DNA of 64,000 nucleotides from Sphingosinicella sp963974575 (GTDB taxonomy: Bacteria; Pseudomonadota; Alphaproteobacteria; Sphingomonadales; Sphingomonadaceae), in the NCBI RefSeq assembly GCF_963974575.1, contig NZ_CAXBBQ010000001.1:558001-622000 (forward strand), given 5' to 3'. Position 1 is the stretch's first letter. Every line of letters begins with the position of its first letter. Below are positions 7,409-16,819 of this stretch, piece after piece. The notes beneath the pieces were generated by a model that was given only the letters and a program-made list of their open reading frames with translations, had not been told where the DNA came from and searched no databases. The position numbers and the translations under genes are program-made.

Positions 7409-8289
7409 CGTTTGCCATCCGATTCCAGCGCGAAGAGCAGGCTGCGACTGATCATGCCGGGCAGGACGCTGGTGTGGGTTGCGCCTTCGAAGGTTGTAAG
7501 CATGCAAACCAGCCCCGCATTGCGCAGTGCGATTGCAAAATCCTGCGCGGCATCGACCATCCTGGCGTTGGCCACAAGCGTTTGCATGGCGGCCAGGTCC
7601 GTGCCGGGCGGCATCATCGCCGGCAGCCTGTCCGGCGCATCCTGTTCCTTCGAGCCGACGCTGACGAACACTGTCGGGCGGGTGTTCGATCCCGCCAGTT
7701 TGGCGGGCAAATCCTTGAGGCCGGCGAGTATGGCAAAACCATCCCACCACAGAGACGGACTGCTGATCAGGAACGTCGCAAAGGCATCCGGCCGCGTGAG
7801 CAGCGCATAGCTGACGAACAGGCCGCCAAGCGAATGGCCAAGCAGAATGTTGCCGGTGAGCGAGGCCTGCGGGCAGCGTCGAGCGATCGCGGGTGCAAGC
7901 TCGTCGAGGATGACGGAAAGGAAGCGCTCAGCACCGCCCCGATCATTGCCGATCATGTGCGCCAGTGCCTTGACTTCGGCGGCATGAGCGGTGTGAAGCG
8001 GCGGCGTGAAATCCTTCGTCCTCAGCTTCGCCATCGTCATGAGGTCGCTGCCATATCCGATACCGACGACGATCACCGGTTCGATCGTCCCGGAGACCGA
8101 CGCACTTTCGACGATTTCCGCCGCCATCCCCATCGCCATGTCGGCATCCAGCACGAACAGCACCCGCGCAGTGCCGGCGGCTTCAGCGAGGCCGGTGGGT
8201 AGGAACACGCTGATCGAATAGCTGGTGCCGCCTTCACCCGATGCGGTGAATGCAAAGCGTTCGATGCGTTCGATAGTGCTGGTTCCCAC
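7405..8289 (-). CDS. Alpha/beta-hydrolase esterase (esterase D / siderophore-esterase type)
   Basis: The 294-residue protein has the PF00756-type alpha/beta hydrolase layout. The N-terminus reads SYSISVFLPTGLAEA and ARVLFVLDADMAMG; the nucleophile elbow is LLGHSLGGLFVSYALL; FISSPSLWWDG follows, then late Asp candidates and ATHTSVLPGMI supplying His. Family members include ferric-enterobactin esterases and S-formylglutathione hydrolases. The frame extends to a TTG at 8328, but GTG at 8289 has TTGGAG eight bases upstream and is preferred. No signal peptide is seen. Its place between two serine hydrolases points to ester or lactone cleavage of the same imported compound (inference). Confidence 0.85.
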   Translation of the reverse strand: MGTSTIERIERFAFTASGEGGTSYSISVFLPTGLAEAAGTARVLFVLDADMAMGMAAEIVESASVSGTIEPVIVVGIGYGSDLMTMAKLRTKDFTPPLHTAHAAEVKALAHMIGNDRGGAERFLSVILDELAPAIARRCPQASLTGNILLGHSLGGLFVSYALLTRPDAFATFLISSPSLWWDGFAILAGLKDLPAKLAGSNTRPTVFVSVGSKEQDAPDRLPAMMPPGTDLAAMQTLVANARMVDAAQDFAIALRNAGLVCMLTTFEGATHTSVLPGMISRSLLFALESDGKR

Positions 8290-8328
8290 TGAGATACTCC
8301 AAGGATCGGGGTAATCGCGCCCCCGCAA

Positions 8329-9525
8329 TCAGGTGTTTAGCGCGCGGTACACGATCTCTTGCGAGACGAGTTCGTTCGCATGCGGGTCGGGACGGATGCG
8401 CCGCCGGTTGGACATGCCGACGAACAGCAGGTCGTTTTCAGGATCGATCCAGAACCAGGTGCTGTATGCGCCGCCCCATTCATAGGTGCCGCGTCCCACC
8501 GGGCGGCCAGCCTTTTCGGGGTCGATGCAGACCAGCCCGTTGAGACCATGACCGTTACCGTTGCCGACGACATAATGGGCTGCGCCGTATGTATTCTTGA
8601 GCAGCGCATCCGGGAGATGATTGGTAAGCATGAGGTCGACCGTCGCGGGCAGCAGGATCCGTGTCTCGCCCAGCGTTCCGCGGTTGAGCAGCATGCGTGC
8701 AAAGCGTGCGAAATCGAGGGCGGTCGACCTGAACGAGGTGCCGCCCATCGGAAAGATCGCTTCCATCCGCTCCATGGGATCGGTCGTGATCGGCCGCATC
8801 TTTCCAGTCTCCGCGTCGACGATGTGGCTACGCGCGAGGCGGCGCGATCGCTCATAGCCCAGGTCGAAACAGGTATCGTGCATCTCAAGCGGATCGAAGA
8901 TGCGCCGCTTGAGGAACAGGTCGAAACGCTCGCCGGTGATGCGCTCGGCAATTTCGGCCTGAAGATCGGTCGCATTGCCATATTCCCACGCTGTCCCCGG
9001 ATCATAGCCGAGCGGCATCTCGGCATAGCGGCCGATCAGCTCGGTGAGCGATCGTGCATTGTCCCAACCGATCTTTTGAAACGCAGCAATGATCTCCTCC
9101 TTGGTCGAGCCCATGGTGAACCCGGCCGTATGAAGGAAGATGTCGAGCATGCTCGGTTCGCGGCTCGCCATTCCGCCGGGCTGCCTGGCTATATCCCGGA
9201 ATTCGGGGAGGTGAGTGGAGATAGGGTCGTCGAACCGCCACTTGCCCTCTTCGTATAGCAGCAGCAGACCCACGGTCGTGAACGGCTTGCTCATCGAATA
9301 CAGATTGAAGATGGTGTCGTGCATCAGCGGCGCGCGCGTTTCCAGATCGGCGAAGCCGGTGACGTGACTGAAGACGAGCTTGTCGCCGCGAGCCAGCAGG
9401 GCGACCATTCCCGGATACGTGCCGTTTGCCACCAGCGTGTCGAAATAGAGGCTCAGTTCGTACAGCCCGCTTGCCGAAAACCCGACGTCGCCAGCGACCC
9501 CCGGCGTGAATCTGAATCCGCTCAT
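8329..9525 (-). CDS. Serine hydrolase of the beta-lactamase/class C (S12) family, 398 aa
   Basis: The catalytic set is visible: S77-M-S-K80 (nucleophile and base), Y182-G-N184 and the third-motif region YEWGGAYSTWFWIDPEND. The length and the WGG…TWFWIDP ending are typical of EstB- and lovastatin-esterase-like S12 esterases and D-peptidases. There is no signal peptide. ATG at 9525 is preceded by GGGAGGA. This is the second, divergent S12 enzyme in the operon; the pair shares the fold and motifs but little sequence, so they probably cut different bonds. The similarity to MlrB is only at family level. Confidence 0.88.
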   Translation of the reverse strand: MSGFRFTPGVAGDVGFSASGLYELSLYFDTLVANGTYPGMVALLARGDKLVFSHVTGFADLETRAPLMHDTIFNLYSMSKPFTTVGLLLLYEEGKWRFDDPISTHLPEFRDIARQPGGMASREPSMLDIFLHTAGFTMGSTKEEIIAAFQKIGWDNARSLTELIGRYAEMPLGYDPGTAWEYGNATDLQAEIAERITGERFDLFLKRRIFDPLEMHDTCFDLGYERSRRLARSHIVDAETGKMRPITTDPMERMEAIFPMGGTSFRSTALDFARFARMLLNRGTLGETRILLPATVDLMLTNHLPDALLKNTYGAAHYVVGNGNGHGLNGLVCIDPEKAGRPVGRGTYEWGGAYSTWFWIDPENDLLFVGMSNRRRIRPDPHANELVSQEIVYRALNT

Positions 9526-9597
9526 TTTAGATCGTCCTCCCGCGACGGCTGTGCGAACAGGAATGCGCGTGCCTGCTTGCTTGTCTCCGCTCGCGCT

Positions 9598-11064
9598 TCA
9601 CGCGGTTTTCCCGGCCATATCGATCCAGCGGTCGAGCAGGGCGACACCAAAGCCGGTCGGACCTGGACCGCTACGCGACGAGGGGCGCGTCGCCCATGCC
9701 GTTCCAGCGATATCCAAGTGCGCCCAGCGGCATCCTGCGGTAAACTTCTCGATGAACTTTGCGCCCGCGACCGGTCCCCTGGCCCCCAGGCCGAACAGCC
9801 CCGGGGTGCCGAGATTGGCGACATCCGCGGCTATGGATTCGACCAGATAATCCTGCGCTGGAACCAACGGTAGCCGCCACACCGCCTCCCCGGTTTCCCC
9901 GCCGGCACGGATAAGCTCGTCCGCGAGCGCGTCATCTGCTGTAAAAAGGCCCGCAAAATCCTCGTGCAACACACTGGTGACCGCGCCGGTCAGCGTCGCG
10001 ACATCGATGACCGTAGCAGGGAGATACCGAGATATCGCATAGGCGATGCCGTCGGCCAAAACGATGCGTCCCTCCGCATCAGTATCCAGTACTTCGATCG
10101 TCAGGCCGGCCAGCGAGGTGATCACATCACCGGGACGATAACCCTTCCCGTCGATCAGATTCTCGGCCATCGGCACGACGGCGACGACGTTCATGGCCGC
10201 CTTGCGCCGCGCGAGCCGCTCGATCGCGCCCAGCACGGCCGCGCCGCCTGCCATGTCCAGCTTCATCATGTTGATAACCGGCGGTACCTTAAGGTTCAGG
10301 CCCCCGGCGTCGAACGTCAAACCCTTGCCGACCAGCGCCACATCCCATTCCGGGCGGTCCGGTGTACCGCGCCATTCCGCGAGAGTGAGGCGCGGTGGAT
10401 TGTCGCTGCCGGACGCGACGGCGAGAAGTCCGCGCGCACCGATTTCGCTGAGAGCCTCCGGCCCGAGCTGGTGCACTGTGATGCCGAGCGGTGTGAGGGC
10501 GGCCTCCGCTTCATCCGCGAAAACTGCCGGTGTAAGCAGATTGGCGGGCTGGTTGACCCAGGCCCGAGCGCGATTGACCGGATCAGCACGCTGGCGTGCG
10601 TGCTCGACCAACACCAGGTCCTCTGCCGCGACCAGCAGCAGGTGATCGCGATCTTCAAAGTGGCGGGTGTTGCGTCCGCGATCGGGGCTGAAACCGTGGA
10701 GGAGCACACCCTCGATCAGGCTGGTGAAGTGCTCGCCGATGTCAAGATCGGTTGCGGCAGGAAGGCGTGCGGCGGGCAGGCCGAGCGCACGCAGCGCCGC
10801 GACAATATGGCCCCCGGTCTCGCGCCAGCGACCCTTGGCGGTGTCATCCGCCACGGCGACGACAACGATACGCGCAGATATATCCTCCTGCCCGATCAGG
10901 TCGAGCCAGCATCCCGGCTGCGCCGCAAACCCGACCGCGCGAAGCGTCGCAGACACGCGTTCCGCGATGGCCGCTGGTGCACGAACTCGCCGCGCACTTG
11001 CAAGGACCAGCAAGGGCGCTTGCGCCCGGCCTGCCTCTATGTTGACACTGGTCCAGCTGGTCAT
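9598..11064 (-). CDS. Leucyl aminopeptidase family (M17) enzyme
   Basis: The 488-residue protein carries every M17 residue: K247 in GKGLTFDAGG, D252, D270 in KLDMAGG, and D329/E331/R333 in the signature DTDAEGRI. The N-terminal macro-like domain is present but divergent. M17 enzymes are hexameric dizinc or dimanganese exopeptidases that remove N-terminal residues from peptides. Its stop is followed 72 nt later by the S12 hydrolase start, and its own start overlaps the FMN oxidase stop by 4 nt. Inside this operon it is probably a dedicated copy for the imported peptide rather than the housekeeping PepA (inference). Confidence 0.9.
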   Translation of the reverse strand: MTSWTSVNIEAGRAQAPLLVLASARRVRAPAAIAERVSATLRAVGFAAQPGCWLDLIGQEDISARIVVVAVADDTAKGRWRETGGHIVAALRALGLPAARLPAATDLDIGEHFTSLIEGVLLHGFSPDRGRNTRHFEDRDHLLLVAAEDLVLVEHARQRADPVNRARAWVNQPANLLTPAVFADEAEAALTPLGITVHQLGPEALSEIGARGLLAVASGSDNPPRLTLAEWRGTPDRPEWDVALVGKGLTFDAGGLNLKVPPVINMMKLDMAGGAAVLGAIERLARRKAAMNVVAVVPMAENLIDGKGYRPGDVITSLAGLTIEVLDTDAEGRIVLADGIAYAISRYLPATVIDVATLTGAVTSVLHEDFAGLFTADDALADELIRAGGETGEAVWRLPLVPAQDYLVESIAADVANLGTPGLFGLGARGPVAGAKFIEKFTAGCRWAHLDIAGTAWATRPSSRSGPGPTGFGVALLDRWIDMAGKTA

Positions 11065-12245
11065 GACAACTCCGCGACGCGATGACGGGAAAGATGAGCG
11101 ATGTCGGCTGCAGTGATGTCGCGAACACGGGTACGGCCCATCAGCGCCATGTCGCGCTCGATCTCGGCACGGAATATCGCCAGAACCCTCTCAACGCCGG
11201 CCTCGCCGCCTGCCGCCAATCCGTAAAGATAGGGGCGGCCGATCGAGCAGCCATCCGCACCCAGAGCAATCGCCTTCAGCACATGCGTGCCGCGCCTTAC
11301 GCCGCCGTCAACGATGAGTTGTGCGCGGTTCTGAATGGAATTTCTGATCGCTGGCAGATAATCAATCGGGGCACCCGTGCCATCGAGCTGGCGTCCCCCG
11401 TGATTGGAGACCATGATCGCGTCCGCGCCGCATTCGACTGCCTGCAGGCAGTCGGCGGGGCTCGATGCGCCTTTTACCACCAGCTTGCCGCCCCATTGAG
11501 CGCGCAGCCATTCCAGGTCCCGCCACGTCGCCGACCGGTCGAACTGCTTGTTGACATAGTCGATCACGCTGGTGCCGCTACGCCCGATCTCATCGACATA
11601 GCCCACAACGTTGGCGAGCTGAAAGGCGCGGTTGCGCAACGTGCCCAGCAACCAGCGGGGGTGTGCGGCAAAGCTCATCATGCTGCCCAGGGTGAAGCGG
11701 GGCGGCATCACCATCCCGCTACGAAGGTCGCGCTCACGATTTCCCGCGACCGTCGTGTCGGTGGTCAGGCACAACGCGCCGTAGCCGTACGCCGCCGCGC
11801 GCTCGAGCAGCGCCTTGGTCAGCCCGCGGTCGCGGAAGAAATAGAGCTGAAAGTACCGCATCGCCCCGGTCTCGGCCACCGCCTCAATCGACGTGGTCGC
11901 CATCGTCGAAAGGCCGTAGGGCAGTTGCGCCCGTTTCGCGGCGCGAGCGACCGCACTTTCGCCTGCGGCATGAAAGAGTTGCGACATGCCTGTTGGTGAA
12001 AGCATCAGCGGGAGCGCCGAAGGGAAGCCGATAAGCTCGGTGCCGGGATCAACCGCGCTGACATCGACCAGTATATGCTGCGCCAGCAGCCAGTCGTCGA
12101 AAGCTGCAGAATTACGGCGCATCGTCGTCTCGTCGTCCGCGCCGCCCTGCATGTAGTTGCGCAATGGAAGCGGTAGCGCGCGATCCGCCAGCCGTCCCAT
12201 GTCCGCAATATTATATGCCCGCGCGAGGCGTTCCCCGCCTAACAT
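11061..12245 (-). CDS. FMN-dependent alpha-hydroxyacid oxidase/dehydrogenase (LldD-like)
   Basis: The 394-residue protein follows the L-lactate dehydrogenase/glycolate oxidase fold. It has PLMLSPTGMSQLFHAAGE, a substrate-binding strand YFQLYFFRDRG, the Lys in KLVVKGASSP, and the catalytic His/Arg block VSNHGGRQLDG. An FMN phosphate loop follows (IVDGGVRRGTHVLKAIALGA … IGRPYLYGLAAGG). It oxidises an L-2-hydroxy acid to the 2-keto acid. It overlaps the aminopeptidase start by ATGA and follows the M19-like gene by 30 nt. With the D-2-hydroxyacid dehydrogenase it suggests that the substrate releases a hydroxy acid (inference). Confidence 0.9.
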   Translation of the reverse strand: MLGGERLARAYNIADMGRLADRALPLPLRNYMQGGADDETTMRRNSAAFDDWLLAQHILVDVSAVDPGTELIGFPSALPLMLSPTGMSQLFHAAGESAVARAAKRAQLPYGLSTMATTSIEAVAETGAMRYFQLYFFRDRGLTKALLERAAAYGYGALCLTTDTTVAGNRERDLRSGMVMPPRFTLGSMMSFAAHPRWLLGTLRNRAFQLANVVGYVDEIGRSGTSVIDYVNKQFDRSATWRDLEWLRAQWGGKLVVKGASSPADCLQAVECGADAIMVSNHGGRQLDGTGAPIDYLPAIRNSIQNRAQLIVDGGVRRGTHVLKAIALGADGCSIGRPYLYGLAAGGEAGVERVLAIFRAEIERDMALMGRTRVRDITAADIAHLSRHRVAELS

Positions 12246-12275
12246 GATCCGGCCTCCGGTACGCCCCCGGGAAGA

Positions 12276-13304
12276 TCAGCCCACGACATCGGTATATACC
12301 CGGGAGAAATTGCCGCCCAGCACCAGGCCGATGTCGTCATGGCTGTAACCGGCCACCAGCATGCACTCGACCAGCTCGACGATTATCTGCGGCGATGCGA
12401 AAGCGAAGGCCGGCCGCTGATAGTTGCTGTCGTAGCGGTCGCCTGAAGTCTCGACGATGCGGTGAAGGATATCCGAAATCGACGTGTCGACATAGTCGAG
12501 GCCGAGACCGACATGCCTGATCCCGGCCTTATCGGCGATATGATCGACCTGCCGGAACAGCAGTTCGGCCGTTACCTCGTCCCCGCCCTCGGTCAGGAAC
12601 ATACCGACGCCGTTGATGCCGATCACACCGCCGGTGGCGGCGCAGGAGACGATCTGGGCATCGCTGATATTGCGCGGGTGGGGCAGCAATGCCGAGGGGT
12701 TGGAATGCGAGTAGACGACCGGCGCAGCGCTGGCCTCGGCCGCCTCCAGCGCGCTACGCTCGCCGGTGTGGGTCAGGTCGACGAGAACTCTTGCCTTGTT
12801 CATTGCCTCTACCAGCCGCCGCCCGAATTTCGAGAGGCCGGCATTTTCAGGTTCCATGCAGCCGTCGGCGGCGGGATTCCGGTCGTTATATGCGAGCAGC
12901 ATTACGGTCACGCCGAGCGTTCGATAGGCTTCCACCATGGCCAGGTCGCCCATCAGCATGGCAGTACCCTGAAACGCCAGCGACACGGCGAGCCGACCTT
13001 CCCTGCCCGCTTGACTGACCTCTGTCGACGAGGCGGCGAGCATATATCTGTCCTTGCCGTCCGCCAGCATCGCGCGCAACGCGGCGATCTGACGGACGGT
13101 AAAGTCGATCGATGGATAGTGATCGAGCCCGGCGGTCAGGGAAATCCAGCCGACCCCCGCATCACGATATTGATCGAGCAAGTGGAACAGGCCCCGCCGA
13201 CCCCCCAGATACCCTTCCAGAGGCGTCGCGGGCACCGTGAAATCGACAACCAGATTGGCTGCGATCAGATCAGCGGCACGTACTTTCTGCAATGTATCTG
13301 GCAC
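12276..13304 (-). CDS. M19-family dipeptidase-like protein lacking part of the metal site
   Basis: The 342-residue protein has the M19 renal-dipeptidase pattern: VLVDLTHTGERSALEA (first His), VVYSHSNPSALLPHPRNISD (second His), GGVIGINGVGMF, GLGLDYVD (Asp), and a C-terminal GGNFSRVY. However, the N-terminal H-x-D zinc ligands are replaced (VVDFTVPATP where GHND is expected), and the bridging Glu of the usual I-E-G-G is Gln (AFQGTAM). The dinuclear zinc site is thus incomplete. M19 enzymes cleave dipeptides, including those with D-residues, and some beta-lactams. This copy may use one metal, another reaction or none. No signal peptide. It is the second gene of the operon. Confidence 0.82.
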   Translation of the reverse strand: MPDTLQKVRAADLIAANLVVDFTVPATPLEGYLGGRRGLFHLLDQYRDAGVGWISLTAGLDHYPSIDFTVRQIAALRAMLADGKDRYMLAASSTEVSQAGREGRLAVSLAFQGTAMLMGDLAMVEAYRTLGVTVMLLAYNDRNPAADGCMEPENAGLSKFGRRLVEAMNKARVLVDLTHTGERSALEAAEASAAPVVYSHSNPSALLPHPRNISDAQIVSCAATGGVIGINGVGMFLTEGGDEVTAELLFRQVDHIADKAGIRHVGLGLDYVDTSISDILHRIVETSGDRYDSNYQRPAFAFASPQIIVELVECMLVAGYSHDDIGLVLGGNFSRVYTDVVG

Positions 13305-13327
13305 TGCCTTCCTCTCTTGGAATATCG

Positions 13328-15574
13328 TCAGAAGGCAACGCGAAGGCGTGCACCGATCGTGCGCGGCGTGCCGATGATGACACCGCCGCCAGAAGCAGGA
13401 ACGTTGGCGCCGTATTCCGGAATTTCGTTTAGCACGTTGAGTGCAAAGATATCGAAGCCGAAGCGATCGAAATCGAGGCCCGCAGTAAGGTTAAGGCGCG
13501 AGTTGTCCTTCAGGTTGCGCCATCCCGTGCCAAGCGAGGCGCCTACACCGGGCGCGACCAGCGGATCGGGGGACTGGTTGTCGGTGAACGCGAAATCGGC
13601 GCGAAGATTGAGATCGACATTGTCGGACAGTGCGGTGCCATAAGCCGCAAATGTCGAAAATGTGAGCGGCGGCGAGTTGGGCAGCTCCTGCCCGACCAGC
13701 AACTGCGACGTCGCCGAAGCTTTGGTAAGCTTGGAATTGACGTAAGCAACGCTGACGCCCAGATCGAGGCCCTGCGTCGGAGTCACGGCCACGCTCGTGT
13801 CGAAGCCGTAGATGCGTGCCTGCCCCTGGTTGCTGATGTATCCAAAGCGGCTGCCTCCAACAACGACCACGTTGGCGTCGAGCAGCTGGATATCCTGCCA
13901 ATCCGTATAGAAGCCGGCTGCATTGATCGTGACTCGACCGTCCAGAAAACTACCCTTTACACCCAGCTCATAGTTGTTGACGGTGTCCGGCCGGAACAGC
14001 GGGGGTATGGTGGGCGCAATCCCTGAATTGAGGTTGGGCCCGCCCGAGCGGAAGCCCTGGCTGAAGGTAAAGTAGGTCAGTATCCGCGGATTGATTCGAT
14101 AGGACAAACCCGCCTTGAAGATCAGGTCATCGACACTGGCCTTGACAAAAGAGGTGTTGTTGATCGCCGACAATGGCGCGGATGCGACCAGCACCTGCGT
14201 ATAACTAGTCTTCTCCTTAAACCAGCGCGCGCCGCCCGTCAGGTCCAGGCCAGGCAGAAGCTCGAACGATGCCTCGCCATAGAAGGCGAGCTGGTTGAAT
14301 CCTTCGTTCGGCACATCCCGATACAGGATGAAGGGCGACCGGCTGACGGGGCAGGGGCGCGTTATCCCGGCGTCCGAGGTGCCGAGCACCGCAGCGCCAC
14401 CGGGCACGTCCAGCTCACCGCAGATCGACTGGTCACGCTCGCGATAGAAACCGCCGACAATCCAGTCGAAGCGATTGTCGCCTTGCGAAACCAGGCGCAA
14501 CTCCTGCACGAAGCCCGTTTGCTTGATCTGGCTTGGCAAAGTCTCCTGCGGAAAGCCCAGGAACTGGAAACGAGGCCGATGGAGACGGTTGATCTTGTTG
14601 TAGGAAGAGGCCGATACGAGATCAGCGAATCCGAGATTCGCTTCGACCGTCAAGGCATAGAGCTGGAACAGCTGATCGGTCGAGCGATCCTCGCCTAGAT
14701 TTTGCCGCAGCCCCCCAAGAGCCGGGTTGATGTCGTTGAAATCGTCGAGTCGGTTATCATCACGCAGGTACATGAGCTCAGCGCTGACGTCGCTTCCCAG
14801 CTTTGCACCAAGAACCGCGCGAACCGACCAATGCTCCGAGGAATTCACATTCTTCTCGCCGACCGCGACATTATCGATGAACCCGCCCGAGCGGCGCCAC
14901 GACCCCACGACTCTCAGCGCGGCAGCCTCGGAAATGATCGGCACGTTGATGAGGCCGCGCACCATCCATTCGTCGCCGCCGGACTTGATCGTCGCGCCCG
15001 ACGCTTCACCGCGCGCCTCGAAATCCAGAAAATTCGGGCTGTTGGTAATAAGGCGGACCACTCCGCTCATCGCCCCTTCCCCGAACAACGTGCCCTGCGG
15101 CCCCTTGAGCACTTCCACGCGAGCAAGGTCGTAGATAGCCAAATCAGGTGCTGAACCCGCCCCAGAGATTGGGATTTCGTTCAGATAAATACCGACGGCT
15201 TCCACCGAATCGGCGGTGCCGTATTCCGAGCCGGTCAGGTTAGCGACGCCGCGAATACCGATTCGCGTCTGTCCGCCGCCGACATCCGTCAAGCCGATGC
15301 CGGGCTGGTTCGCGAGATAATCTGCAAAGCCTCTCGCCCCCTGGCGGTCGAGCAACTCCCCTGACAATACGCTTATGCTGGCAGGCACATCGAGAACCCC
15401 GGTTTCGCGGCGTGTCGCTGTGACAACGATCTCCTCGCCCACAAAATCAGCTGATGTTGCTGTGTCCTGTGCCTGCGCGGGCGTGACCGCCAGCCCCAGG
15501 GCGGTTGCTGCAAGCAATGCGGCGACTGCCCCCCGGACCTGCGTGCGCAAACTCAAATGCACCTGAACAAACAT
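13328..15574 (-). CDS. TonB-dependent outer-membrane receptor
   Basis: The 748-residue precursor begins with a signal peptide (VRGAVAALLAATALGLAVTPAQAQ), then a TonB-box-like EEIVVTATRR and a plug domain (DVPASISVLSGELLDRQG … GIGLTDVGGGQTRIGIRG … EVLKGPQGTLFGEGAMSGVV). The long beta-barrel ends in a terminal Phe (GARLRVAF). It imports a ligand across the outer membrane using TonB energy. There is no FecA-like N-terminal signalling extension. It lies 23 nt upstream of the M19-like gene and is probably the first gene of the nine-gene operon. It faces the AraC-type regulator across a 218-bp gap that should hold both promoters. The ligand is unknown; the hydrolases downstream suggest a peptide or ester rather than a sugar. 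Confidence 0.93.
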   Translation of the reverse strand: MFVQVHLSLRTQVRGAVAALLAATALGLAVTPAQAQDTATSADFVGEEIVVTATRRETGVLDVPASISVLSGELLDRQGARGFADYLANQPGIGLTDVGGGQTRIGIRGVANLTGSEYGTADSVEAVGIYLNEIPISGAGSAPDLAIYDLARVEVLKGPQGTLFGEGAMSGVVRLITNSPNFLDFEARGEASGATIKSGGDEWMVRGLINVPIISEAAALRVVGSWRRSGGFIDNVAVGEKNVNSSEHWSVRAVLGAKLGSDVSAELMYLRDDNRLDDFNDINPALGGLRQNLGEDRSTDQLFQLYALTVEANLGFADLVSASSYNKINRLHRPRFQFLGFPQETLPSQIKQTGFVQELRLVSQGDNRFDWIVGGFYRERDQSICGELDVPGGAAVLGTSDAGITRPCPVSRSPFILYRDVPNEGFNQLAFYGEASFELLPGLDLTGGARWFKEKTSYTQVLVASAPLSAINNTSFVKASVDDLIFKAGLSYRINPRILTYFTFSQGFRSGGPNLNSGIAPTIPPLFRPDTVNNYELGVKGSFLDGRVTINAAGFYTDWQDIQLLDANVVVVGGSRFGYISNQGQARIYGFDTSVAVTPTQGLDLGVSVAYVNSKLTKASATSQLLVGQELPNSPPLTFSTFAAYGTALSDNVDLNLRADFAFTDNQSPDPLVAPGVGASLGTGWRNLKDNSRLNLTAGLDFDRFGFDIFALNVLNEIPEYGANVPASGGGVIIGTPRTIGARLRVAF

Positions 15575-15792
15575 ATGCCCCTCCTTTTATTTTCTATCTG
15601 CCTCCCGGCGCACCGACGCAGCCTTGGAGCAAATGTAGGAGGCGTTGGATCAGCAGGTCTCATGCCACCCGCAGGCCGCGCATGGATTCGTATGTTTTTG
15701 ATGGCTGCCGCCATTGTGCTTCAATCGCGGTCGCGACATGTCGAACGCAGTCGCTTGCCATGATGGCGTGAGAAGGAGCAGAGTACGCGACT

Positions 15793-16779
15793 ATGAGCGA
15801 GTTGTTGGCCGTTGCCGAACGCCTGCCCGGGATCGAGGGACGTGCAATCCTGAGTCGCTCCGACTTTGCGGAGCGGATCGCGATCAACACGCCGCTGGCA
15901 AGGGGCGAGGTTGAACTGATCCGATCGTCGCTCGACCTGCTCGTTCAGATCAATAACGTGGTGCTCAAGCCGCCGTTCCGGACGATCATCCCCTGTTCCG
16001 ACCGTCTGTATCTAAGACTTCCCGTCAGCGGCATCATGAATGTCGCGATGTCGGACGGCCAGTCGATCCAGATCGATCAGGAGGTCGTCCTACACGATTT
16101 CACGCAGAACGGCGAAATGTTCTGCTGGTCGCATGACCAGGAATATTATTATCGCAGCATTGTGGTGGAGATCAGCCGATCATACTTCACCGCGCTGATG
16201 CAGGACTGCGGCTGTACCGACCTGATCCAGGCCGGGAAGGCCGGGTTCTGCATTTCTGCGCCGTTGACGGTGTTTCCCGCGTCGATGCGGAGAGCGATGA
16301 ACGAGATGCTGATATGCGACATGTCCGGCAGGCTGCGCGCGAATACGCTGTCGGCTCTGGCCGAACAGATCGTCTGCACTTTCTTCGCGCAGCTGACGGA
16401 ATCCGCGCGCGAAGAACAGTCGGCCGCCAAACTGACGGGCAAGCAGATCAATCGCCTCAACGCAGTGCGACAGAGCATCGTCGACGATCCGGTGCACGTT
16501 CCGTCGCTGGAAGCGCTGGCACGGGCCGTTGGCACCAACCGTTCCGATCTCGCGAGCGGCTTCAGACATCTTTACGGGACCAGCATCCACGCCTTTGCGC
16601 GCGAAATGCGGTTGGAGCTCGCTCATCGTCTCCTGATGGAGACCGATCGCTCGATCCTCGACATCTCTCTTGAGGTCGGCTTCGCCTTTCCGGGAAATTT
16701 TGCGCCGGCGTTCAAGGCACGCTTCGGCATCAGTCCGAGCGATTTCCGTAGGACGCTCCCAGACAGGTATCGCAACTAG
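15793..16779 (+). CDS. AraC-family transcriptional regulator
   Basis: The 328-residue protein has an N-terminal sensor part like the AraC-binding-like domain (PCSDRLYLRLPVSGIMNVAM) and a C-terminal double helix-turn-helix at ~225-325 (LEALARAVGTNRSDLASGFRHLYG … LDISLEVGFAFPGNFAPAFKARFGISPSDFR). It is divergent from the TonB-receptor operon across 218 bp and is the obvious candidate for its substrate-responsive activator. It converges on the D-amino-acid dehydrogenase gene, 40 bp away. The ATG at 15793 has GAAGGAG upstream, spaced a little further than usual. Confidence 0.9.
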   Translation: MSELLAVAERLPGIEGRAILSRSDFAERIAINTPLARGEVELIRSSLDLLVQINNVVLKPPFRTIIPCSDRLYLRLPVSGIMNVAMSDGQSIQIDQEVVLHDFTQNGEMFCWSHDQEYYYRSIVVEISRSYFTALMQDCGCTDLIQAGKAGFCISAPLTVFPASMRRAMNEMLICDMSGRLRANTLSALAEQIVCTFFAQLTESAREEQSAAKLTGKQINRLNAVRQSIVDDPVHVPSLEALARAVGTNRSDLASGFRHLYGTSIHAFAREMRLELAHRLLMETDRSILDISLEVGFAFPGNFAPAFKARFGISPSDFRRTLPDRYRN

Positions 16780-16819
16780 AGACGCCCGAAGAGCAAGGCT
16801 CAGCGCCCTCCCCGACGTG

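Noticed and set aside
6086..7810. A 574-codon open frame opposite the MFS transporter
   Set aside because: The translated product is a low-complexity Arg/His/Gln/Asp mix, while the other strand gives a clear 12-helix transporter.
4563..9525. Calling the serine hydrolases MlrB and the cluster an mlr microcystin pathway
   Set aside because: There is no MlrA-type membrane protease and no MlrC-type M81 metalloprotease, and the carrier is not clearly MlrD. The similarity is only at S12-family level.
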